From positions 1 to 64,000 of the forward strand of contig JAEHOE010000089.1 of the NCBI GenBank assembly GCA_016858145.1: a DNA stretch of 64,000 nucleotides. The letters are read 5' to 3'. The position numbers and the translations under genes were made by a program. The notes under the pieces were generated by a model. The model was not told the DNA's origin, did no database searches, and saw only the letters and a program-made list of their open reading frames with translations. Of the stretch, positions 40,004-49,700 are shown piece by piece; positions within the stretch are counted from its first letter, which is position 1, and the number at the start of each line of letters is the position of its first letter. The DNA is from Edaphochlamys debaryana. Taxonomy: Eukaryota; Chlorophyta; Chlorophyceae; Chlamydomonadales.

Positions 40004-40558
40004 ATGATATGATCATATGCAAGGCTGTTGGCGGGTCGGGAACCGGCGGGAGGAGGGCGGTCAGGCTTGGCGCGGCGGCGGCTCCGCAGCCCCGGACCCC
40101 CGCCGGCCCACAAGCCACCCGCCGGAGCGCGCAGGCACTTCTCGCCCCTAGCCCCCCCCATATCATCACCACCATAGCCTTTTCACCCTTGTGCACATGA
40201 TATGATCATATGCAAGGCTGTTGGCGGGTCGGGAACCGGCGGGAGAGGGGCGGGCAGGCTTGGCGCGGCGGTGGCTCTGCAGCTCCGGACCCCACCGGCC
40301 CTCGAGCCACCCGCCGGAGCGCGCAGGCACCTCTCGATCGCTCCCCCTTTACCCCCACCGCCAAAGCCTTTACATCCTTGTGCACACGCTTTGATTGCCT
40401 GCAAGGCCGTTTGCGGGTCGGGAACCGGCGGGAGGAGGGCGGGCAGGCTTGGCACTGCGACGGCCTCGCAGCCCCGGACCCCAGCGGCCCTCGAGCCTCC
40501 CGCCGGAGCGCGCACCTCTCGATCGCTCCTCCCCCCCCTCTACCCACACCACCAAAGG
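40004..40558. repeat. Diverged edge monomers of the satellite
   Basis: The last two or three monomers carry GGCGGGTCGGGAACCGG in place of the core GGCAGGCCCGTAACCGG. They also replace the C-tract zone with TCGATCGCTCC and lose the ATATGATCATAT box (TGCACACGCTTTGATTGCCTGC instead). Similarity fades out at about 40558. Confidence 0.8.
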
Positions 40559-42000
40559 ACGGGGGTGGTGGTCTTGCAGCAGGTTGCGGGAGGGAGGGAG
40601 TGCTGCTGGTGGAGGGTCCCGCCGAAGTGTGCAATGAGCCGTACAGTGGGGCGTTCGTGCGAAGTCTTGGTCCGCTGTGCCCCGCAACTATTTTCATACG
40701 TATAAATGGGCAAATATACATACACACATGCGAGCCCCCGTTGTCAGGCCTTCGCTGCTGCGGGAGTCGGCACAAACAGTCGCCATGCTCGTTGACCGGG
40801 CGTCGACCTGTGCCCGCTTTGTCTCCAGGTACTCTCTTATAGACGCGTATAGACTGATAACATTGCGGATATTGCAATGCCAAGTTGTCGCGGACTCTGC
40901 TGCTACAACTTGCTGCTACATTCCTCTGGCGCTGCCGCTGCGGAAGCCGGCGGAGCGAACACCATTTCCACTATCGCCTGAAATTTTGGCTTATCAGCAC
41001 AAGGCTGCTGGTTGGCAGGCGGAGGCACTTGTTTGTTGAGCAACATTGCTGCTGCGACTGCTGCCCCAAATGAGCACACTGCGTTGTGGAGCTATTATGG
41101 ACCTGTGGGTGGGGCTTTGCTGTGCGTTTGCTTGTGCGGGACCCCGCGGCGCAACTCGCCGCCGGCCATCCCGCGCCCCATCGCTCGCGCTGCGCTGTGC
41201 CCCCGCCGACAGCACTCCTTAGGTCACGGCTATCAAGCAATGAGACACCCAGGATGGCCGGGAAGCTGTGAGCTGCCAGTTGGTGTGTGTGGTCGAGCGT
41301 GCTGGCCCTTCGTACGACTGGGTTTGACGCTGGGTCAGGAGAGTAGGAGAAGCTTGTAAGCCCTGGCTGGAGCGCATCGTGCCATCCGCTTCCCGCAACC
41401 AGCCGTTCGTTCCGGCATTTTTCGTCCGTTTTGAGTAACGGATCACAGCCAGCCGTTATCGGGCGATCCCATCCGATCTGTAAAACGGATGCTTGGAGCT
41501 GGGCCATCCGTTTTGCCTGTCCGTTTCCATAACGGATTGGATCGGCCGATACTGGTTTCATGACATTTTCAAAACGGATGCTTGAAAACGGTTGCAGGTA
41601 ACGGACTGGAGCTTGGGCCGGAAACGGATGAAGTTCGTCCTGCGAGTGGGCGTTCCTAGGTAGGTTGGGTGCACAATGAACATGCGCCCTGCGCCCAGCC
41701 CCTCAACGCTCGCCCTCGCGTACGGCCTTGGCAGCCCCCACCACAGATAGACAGCCAAGCAAGTACTTCTTTGCGCTCATCCGGCACAGCCACGCATGAT
41801 ACAGTCCAGCTTGCCACATCAATAACGTCTCACCGTCCACTCTTACGAGCAAGCTCGATATGCTAGGACCGGGGCATGCATGGATGCGGCTCTTAGGCTG
41901 GGGACCTCAACGCTGCTCATCTAGCTCATCCACCCTCATCAGCAGCAGCCCAGCCAGGAGAGGCGTAGAGGCAGGTATGCAGATCAGTGGATCTCATGCA
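40559..42000. other. Gene-free stretch right of the satellite, with CCGTTATCG/AAACGGAT cluster
   Basis: No supported gene. A TATAAATGG string lies near 40701 but no gene follows it convincingly. From 41416 to 41640 there is a dense cluster of TCCGTTTT, AACGGAT and CCGTTATCGGGCGATC motifs, related to the cluster at 7076-7272. Confidence 0.5.
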
Positions 42001-42224
42001 GACGGGGGGGGGGGGAGGCGGGGGGGGCGCGCCCCGGGCCCTTGTAGTCTACGACGCCTTCACATGGCGCCCGCTGGTGCTGATGGGCAAAGTATTCGCA
42101 TCAACGTGCACCATAAGCGATTATGGGCATTGTGGTTATACGATAGAAGGACCCGAGAACGAACGCTACCAAGACCTGCTGGTCATCATTATGTGCATCA
42201 CTTGGCGGGCGGGCGCTGTCCAAG
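42001..42224 (+). other. Exon-like open segment, unknown family
   Basis: After a G-rich run, an open plus-strand frame from about 42033 encodes VVYDAFTWRPLVLMGK, then a Cys-containing stretch, then ENERYQDLLVIIMCITWRAG. It ends at a good donor (CCAA|GTAAGC) near 42224. The opposite strand is full of stops, so this is not an antisense shadow. No partner exon was found and I do not recognise the family. It may be a gene or transposon remnant. Confidence 0.25.
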
Positions 42225-42271
42225 TAAGCAAAGGGCCGCATGCATCAGAACCTGGTCGTCATGTGAATGCA

Positions 42272-43788
42272 TCAAGTACGCGCATAGCAGAATTCGAAGT
42301 TGCTAGTCCAGTACGCCGTGTTGCCAGCGCCCGTGGCGCCATAGGCGACGAGGGCTGGGCCAAAACAGGCCGCTGCAGCTCCAAAGGTGTCAAACGTTGT
42401 GGCTGCGCAGCCGGCAGCTGATGCAAGTGATCCCGCCAGTAAGCCCGTCCCAAGACCAATGTCCGCCTCCACTCCAGCACATGTGCTAGCAGATTTTGCG
42501 CAGAAGAGACCGCAGTTCGCTGGATAGGCGGCGGGGCATTTGCTGGGTGACTGCCAGCACACAGACCTGCATGGCAGGGCGGCGGGGCGGGGGAGCGAGA
42601 CACAATGGATGCAGTAGCACAACTATTATTTACTGAGAGCGAGCGGGTTGCTGCCAGGGCAGGCAGGCGGCGGGGGGATGGCTGCCCTGGCTGGCCGCAA
42701 GGGAGGAGTACCCGAGCGGCGGATGGATGAAAGCATATGCTGAATGTATCTGCAAGTCATCGGGCCCACGCACCCGGCACCGTCGTAGCCGGTGGTGCAC
42801 TTGGGGTAGCACAGATCCCCATCCCGCTGCAGGCCCGAGGGGCAGCTCGTCGCCACCGCGCCCGCACCACGGCTGTAGGACTGCTTGACGCAGGAGCTGC
42901 CGATATCGGCCATGCCCGCGGGGCTGCGGGGAGGGAAGGGGAGGCCGCGATCGGTGGAGCCCGAACAGTATGGTAGGTTCGATAGGCTAGGTGCTGGACA
43001 TGTACCGTGGGCGCAAGAGTAGTTGAGCGAGCATGTGCGGCTCCCATATAGGGGGGGGGGATAATCACCAATCAAGCAAATCTTCTGAGTCATCATGCCC
43101 CAAACATTTCGCCGGACGCCCCGGCCAGTCCTCGTAATACCCGAAAGGCTAAGCCCCCCACCCAGTCGTCACGTGGTGTTGAAGACTCATCTAATGACCA
43201 CGCACGACTACTCCATACGGACGTAAGGTTGACTCACCAGACGGGCGAGCAGATGCAGCAGCCAAACGGAACGAAGCTTGCAGCGCACTTGGGGTACCAC
43301 AGCAAGCCATACTGCTCGCAGCCCTGGGAGTTGTCTGCCTGGCATTGCGACAGACTGAAGTAGCCCGCCCCGCGTCCGTAGGAACCTGATGATCAACGGC
43401 GGCGGGAACGAAGGGAGCTGGGTTCAGGTCGTGCCCGTTGCCCGCCAGGACACACGCACGCAGCCAGCACTCAGCAGTGCAAATGCATGCATGCACCTGC
43501 TAGATTATTACATACTCGAGGCCGCATTTATCGCTTGCATGCAAGAGTGAATAAACCCGGCTAGCCATGTATCAACCACGCACCTGGCTTGGTACAGGTG
43601 GTCCCGGCATCAGGGAAGCCGCTGGGGCAGTTCTGCCAGCAGACCGAAATCCCGCCCGTGTAGCCGCTCTGGCAGAGCGGGTAGCACAGCAGGCCCGACT
43701 GCTCCGTGCCCGAGGGGCAGGTGGCGGGAGTGGTACCAGCGCCTCGGCTGTAGGACGACTTGTAGCAGCCCCGCCGGGTCCCGCTCAC
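42272..43788 (-). CDS. C-terminal Cys-rich GRGAG modules of the mosaic gene
   Basis: Three related modules have the pattern SYxRGAG-x(5-8)-C-(PSG)-x(5-8)-LCYPKC-x-xGYxG. They are YKSSYSRGAG...LLCYPLCQSGYTGG (43584-43788), GSYGRGAGYF...LLWYPKC (43238-43385) and KQSYSRGAG...LCYPKCTTGYDGAG (42774-42923). Linkers read SVCWQNCPSGFPDAGTTC and similar. The last exon (42272-42566) encodes SVCWQSPSKCPAAYP, ANCGLFCAKSASTC and a small-residue-rich hydrophobic stretch before the stop. The same style of Cys module is known from uncharacterised proteins of green algae and other protists; I know no assigned function. The hydrophobic tail could be membrane-associated. Confidence 0.65.
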
Positions 43789-46700
43789 TGCATGCAGCAG
43801 CGTGCACAGTGCGGCACACAGAGCGGGCGTGCGTCAGCATGATCAGTGCGCTCATAGGTATCCCCGACCTCATCTTCCCTCAACCTTCACCGAAACAGCC
43901 ATTTCGCAAGCGTTGATCAAATGCTGATGAAGACACCCGCATGCATGCCACTCAGTACTAGTTGCCACTTAGGACCCACTTGGGTAAGAGGTACAAATTC
44001 CATCAATCCAGCTTGTGCCCGGCGGACACTTGAAGTTCGGCGGCGGAGGTTGGTAGTACTGAGAGCAGTTGAGGGCACTGTAAGATCTCCGGAGGTCTGC
44101 CGCTAGCATGCCGCCCCAGGTCTGGAACGGTACAATTCTGTATCGCACAAACCTGCATGCAGCATCAATATATAGGTATACATAGTATGAATGAGGCGGT
44201 GATCAGTGGTTCCAGTGATGAGCAACGCATTGAACAAGGAGGGGCTTTAAAGTAAGCCTATGCTTGTGGACACACCAGTAGCGGCAGATCTTTGCCTGCT
44301 CGCAGTTGCTGTAAGTCCAAAGCCGTATCTGGTCCGGCGGGGCTGAACCCCAGCTTTGCCCAGGAATGACGCCGTACTTCTCTTGCAGTGCGCCACAGCC
44401 ATCGCCATCCAGTACTGCAGGATGAATCATTTATACATATGACATCAGCTGGCAGTTGTGTGGTATAGGTAGCTAGGGGGACGTTTCAGACTGACAGGGT
44501 GAATCGAGCTACATACCCATCATCAGTCCTTACCGTTCAGCACTCGATACAGACTGTTGCACCAACTACCTCCGCAGACCTGGTTCGAATTGCCCCCACA
44601 TGGCTGATTGCAGTTGTTTCCGGGGCCCAAGCTTGTGGCGCTGATTCCGTCGTTCCCTCCAAAACAGTCACCGTACTGAAGGCCATAGTACAGGAATCCT
44701 GCAATCAGTGATTTAGCCGTGGTGGTCGATAGCATTAGAGCATGGGCGGAGACGACAACCAGCTTGCTCCAGGCGGACTAGATACTGGCTCACTTCTTGC
44801 AATTGCAAGATCGCGGCACATCTGGATAGTCATGGCGTTGCTGCTTCCAAGCAAAGTTGGCAGCCGCCTGCTCGCGCTGTCTCCAAAGCAGCCCAGATAC
44901 TCCACTGTGGGGCATACACGTGATTTAGGATGGATTGTAACAGCAACTTCATCTCACCAACCACAGCATGCACCGGCGGCGGCGCATAGCTCATTATACA
45001 TCCCCGGTCCATCCATTGATCCATGCGGTCCTCTCACCGTCCCGGCGGTAAAAACTGTTGGCCCACGGTCCTCCACAAGTTTCGCCAGGGGCGTCCCCAC
45101 AGCTCTGCGTGCAGTCACCGGTTTCTCCCAAGCTGACTGCGCGGTTGAAGTCATCGCCACCCCAGCACTCCAAACCGGCCTGGGTGCCGTACAGGGCAAG
45201 ACCTGCATGGGTTGCAATGTGTAGTAAACCGCACAGGCACGCACGCACCAAGCTTTCTGAGATACCTCCCTACATATTTACCGGCTGCCCGGCGGAGAAG
45301 ATGACAAAAGACACATACCTGCGGCTGCTGCGAGGGCCCTGCACCTAGAAGTACTCATGGCGTCCTCTCTGCCGAGGAATCTTGGAAGCCTGCGGTCCGC
45401 GCTATCCCTGTAGCATCCAAGGTAGTCTGCAACAAGCAGTGCGGCACGCAGGTGTCATCGAGCAGCACACAGAAGGAAGGGCCCAGGCACATCCGCTCCT
45501 ACCGCTGCTGACACTGTAGACGGAGTTGGCGTTTGACCCGCCACACGTCTCGCTTGCGGCGCCAGAGCAGCGCATGTTGCAGGCGCCAGATATGCCAGCG
45601 CTGGTGGCTTTCTTGAGGTCGGTGCCCCCCAGGCAGTTGACACGATACTGCAGACTGTATACAGACATGCCTGAACGCGTGCGGAATACAAGATACAGGA
45701 TACAGGATACAAGAGTGATGGACATTCAGGATGATCGGTTTGATGCGCGTGGCATGCACGTAACTCACCAACAGAGTTGGCCAGGCCTTTGCATTTCGCC
45801 GTCGTCATGGAGGCATCGTTCTCCCTGAGCATGATGGGAACCCTCCAGTTGGGCTGTCCACCGTAATCGGCAAAGCATCCAAGAGACACGCCTGCAATGC
45901 CTGCGACGAACGATGGCCAGCAAAACTTATATCACGTACGTGGTCAGCAGCCCGCCGTACGATGGGAAACGCAACCTTAGTGGTCCTATCTTCCATGCAG
46001 GGAAGTGGTCCTATCTCCCCTGCTTCCATGTTATTAGTAGGCCAAGTCTGTACTCACCGTCATCCGCGGGGCGAAGATATAAGCTATTAGTAAAGCCACT
46101 GCCGCACATCTCGGTTGGATTTCCCGCGCATGGCATGTTGCACGCGGCGCTTGGCACCTCGGTTGCTACGGCAACATCGTTGCCTCCCCAGCACTCGCTC
46201 GAGTACTGTGTTCCATACACGGCGAGGCCTGGATGTGGATCATGAGATGCGGTGTATGGAAATCGGACATGAGATGTTACCCGCCATGCTGCACATGCTG
46301 GTCAAGCAAGGATGGAATGGGGACTTGGCGCCCTGCATTCCCCGCCAATCTCATCACCTGCTGCTGCCGCTAGGGCCTTGCACACTGCGGCGCTCATGCT
46401 TGTCCCAGATGTGCCGAGTAGGATAGGAAGCCGTCGGATATTGTCCGCCGAAGCGTCATCTTTAAAGCAACCTAGGTAGTCGGCTGCACGCAGTCAAGGA
46501 ACACGTCGGCGGGAGATAGAGTTAATAGGTGGGACAATTTTCCAAGGTGCCGGGCACTGGTAGCTGGATTGATAGATGGAAGTGTCCACGCCACCTCCGA
46601 GGGCAGTTGTGGGGGTTGTGTGCATGGTGCTTGTGAAGGGAGGGGATGGGCTGGCCTTAATTTGTGTCAAAAACCCGCATGCAATATTGCTTGCGCGTGG

Positions 46701-49700
46701 ACATTACTAATAATAAGGAGCAAACGGTCTATAATACTGGACGGAGTGGAAGATAGCTGAACGGGCAGCGATCCCACTTGTACTGCGTTCTTCTGCAGCC
46801 TACCGTCGGGAGCAATTTTGCGCTACCTCCGGGGCTGCACTAGATAGAGAAATTCATGTTGCTCTCTGACATACTGTTGGGAGCAGCAGGCGGCGGCGGC
46901 GGCGGCGGAGGGCTGGGCGGCAAAGGGGGCGTTGACGGTACCGGAGGCATGGGGTTTCCGACCCCAAACAGCACAGGGCAGGTCCTGTCAGCTGCCCAGG
47001 GGTACCCGCTGGCCGCGGGGGATGGGTCGCAGCCCCTCGAGGGCACCACACCCCGCTGCCCTCCAGCGCCAAGGCAGACCCAGTCGCGAATGTTGTCCTG
47101 GTCTGCGGGCAGCGGGCGGGAGCGGTGACGTTGGGGGCGGTTGGATGGGTGGGCGTGCACGTTGCTGTTGCAATTGCTGTAAGCAGCCGCGCAGGCTTTC
47201 TGATAGTTGTAGTGGCTCCCAACGCCTCTGACTCACTGCAATCGACACTGAGCATGCGGCCCTGGCTGCAGAGATTGCCAGCGGGGTAGGCGCAAGAACC
47301 TGCGAGCACGCGCACGGCGGGCTCACGCTGTGTGCGCAGTGGTAGGCGCGCGGGTTGGGTGCATCGCATTATGCCTCCCAGAGAATTGATGTTAATACTG
47401 AGTGCTCTCATGATGGCGATGGATTATCTACTATTAGCAAGTACACGCGCACCGTTTGCGGTGAGCGGTGGACAATAGGAGTCTGCAGCTCCCAGCCAGC
47501 AGCCCGTTCCCGAACGAACCACCCGGAGGCTGCTGCGGTCGTCACTCAGGATGCAGGCCAGGTCCTTGACGCCGTCCGCGTCTGCATCGGGTAGCCGTCA
47601 GGGCGGGCAAGTTGCAGCTTCAGCATTATCACAAGGCCCTCGCGGATGTGGCGTAGCCTCCCTCAGCTTTCGAAGACATGGGCCCCCGTCCGCCCATGCA
47701 TGAGGTAGGTGCGTGTGTGCGTGCTGGAGGTTGGCCCGCCCCATTAGTTGTGCAGTTCCGTTCGGTTGCAAATCACCTTGCTCTAACAGTATCACGCATA
47801 GCCCTCGCGCAACCTCGCCCTTAGCCCTTACGCAACCCTCACAAGACTACTGCTGTGCGCGGCGGGTGTATGCGTACGTGCTTCGACCTCTCTCCAACAT
47901 CATCTATCATGCATGGCACCCACCGCAGTCCAGCTGCATGACCTGGCCGCCCGGGCACCAGTCGCCGGGCGGCTTGGGGCACAGGGCGCCCAGCACCGCA
48001 GGGCAGGCCGAAGCGGGCGCATCGGGGTAGCCCGTGTCAGAGTCCTCCGTGCCGCAGCCCTTGGTGCTCAGGGACACTCCCCGGGCCCCGGTGGTGTCGA
48101 ACAGAACAGCGTCCATGAGCCCGTCGCCATCTGGGGGCAGATAGGTCATTAGGATTGGAGGGCGCGGGCATGCAGAAGTCCTCACCAAACCACAGGCAGC
48201 AGGTTGGAAGGTCAACAGGAGGGCATGCAGCGGGGCCAGTGCAAACATGCAATAAGCCTGCCTGCCGGCGGCGGGGGCGCGCGGGTGCTGTGGATGCAAA
48301 CACGCGTGGACTCACCGCAGTCCCTCTGCAGTCGAGTCTCCCCAGGGCCTCCCCGAGACCACTTGCCGCACTCTGCCGCATAGGCTGGACGGAGCGCGGG
48401 CAAATCACAGGGGAGCGAGGATGAATAAGCCCGCACGGATCTCAATCTTCTATACTGCAGAGGCACAATCTAGCCCCGGATTTGCTATCTAGATAGGCCC
48501 TTGCTTGCGGCGCAGGTCTTTGCAGGTCAATCATAGGTTTAGACGCGCGCGCGATTATCGAGCAGCATCACTATATATAGAAGGAAGCCCTGGCTTTATT
48601 TGACAGCTCACGGTACACTCGGGCCTTGATGCACGTCTCAAAGGCTGCCCCCTGGCCGGTGTTGGGCTCTGTGGCCCCGACCGCTCCTGTGAACATGTCC
48701 GTCATCAGGGTGCAGTCCGTCGCACCGGCAGCCACCGCGACAAATCTGAAGAGGGGCCGTCGGCATGGGTCGATCTGGGTTAGTACATGGAGTTCAGCAG
48801 ATCATTTGTCAGGTGTCCAAGCAAAAACCCCGCCGCCATGCCGCCTCCATGCTTCCATGCTTTTGCTTGTAACTCACTGGCATGTAGGGTCGCTATCGCA
48901 TGCGCCCAGACACGTGCTCTTATCCATGGAAGCGTATGTCCGGATGATGGTGCCCAGGATGCTCCTGCGGTGGGTGTTGTACGGCGCGGTGGGCACGTGG
49001 GGGCAGATAGCCGCGTACGCCCCAGGTCCATGGGTGTACGCGTACAGCTGGCCCGATAGACCACTCGGTTGCATTGCTAAACGGCTCTCTCACCACTGCG
49101 GAGCGCAATAGTAGGTGCCATAATTGGGCCGGCTGAAGCACGTGGTCGCGGTTTGAGACGCCGCGTTGGTGCCCGCAGCAGAGCCGTTTAAGGCAGCAAT
49201 GGCGCTGCGGCGGAGCCAGCCTGGATGACAGGCAGGCAGGCAGGGGGCGGGGTGGGCAGCAGGCAGTTAATGTCTACCGAGAGCAGTGCTCGCTGGTATC
49301 AATTAACTGCCCATACCCAGCAGCCACCGGTCGTTGCACGCCCCAGTCCACGCACCCACCCCAGCCACCCGTACATACATCCGCACTTACAGAACCCAGC
49401 AATGCTATCAAAGACGCTGAACTCGCAGGAAGCATTCCGTCCACACGCAGCCTGACAAGCCGTTGCGTTGGGTGCCACCGTGCCCGGGAGGGCTAGGAGG
49501 GCGTCATTCGACAGCGCGCTGCCCTTCACGTCCACGCCGGGCAGGCACACGAGGCTGCTGGGTCCTGCTCAGGGTTGGACGTACGTGGGTGGGGAGTGTA
49601 ACAGGCAGGAGGGCGGGGCGTAGTCAGGAGCTGAGCTTTGGGGTGCGCGCGTCCATGCCGAGTGTGATGAAGAGCAAAACCTGCATGGGCACATATGTGT

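Larger units (their letters stand above)
7622..40558. repeat. Satellite array, about 168 monomers of 192-199 bp
   Basis: Head-to-tail monomers run without interruption for about 33 kb. I counted 167 repeat junctions from about 7791 to 40196, giving a mean of 195 bp. Each monomer has a less GC-rich zone (CCTTTTCACCCTTGTGCAC, then ATATGATCATAT and GCAAGGC) and a GC-rich zone (GGGAGGAGGGCGGG, GGCGCGGCGGCGGCTC, CCACCCGCCGGAGCGCGCAG, a C-tract). Two length classes differ mainly by a CGCT insertion after GGCGGCTC. Other two-state positions are GGTGGG/GGCGGG, GGGCAGG/GGGTAGG, CCACAAG/CCCCGAG and ATCATCACCA/ATCCTCACCG. Monomer length is not kept at a multiple of three, so the many short open frames inside are not genes. 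Centromeric, subtelomeric or interstitial heterochromatin are all possible. Confidence 0.97.

Noticed and set aside
7622..40558. Hundreds of short open frames (such as those starting MHKGEKAM or MQGCWQARN) as a repeated small-protein family
   Set aside because: They are translations of the satellite. Monomer length varies by single bases, frames are not kept between monomers, and both strands are equally open because of the GC content.
7622..40558. CRISPR-like array
   Set aside because: Repeats are directly tandem with no unique spacers, the unit is 195 bp, and the genome is eukaryotic.
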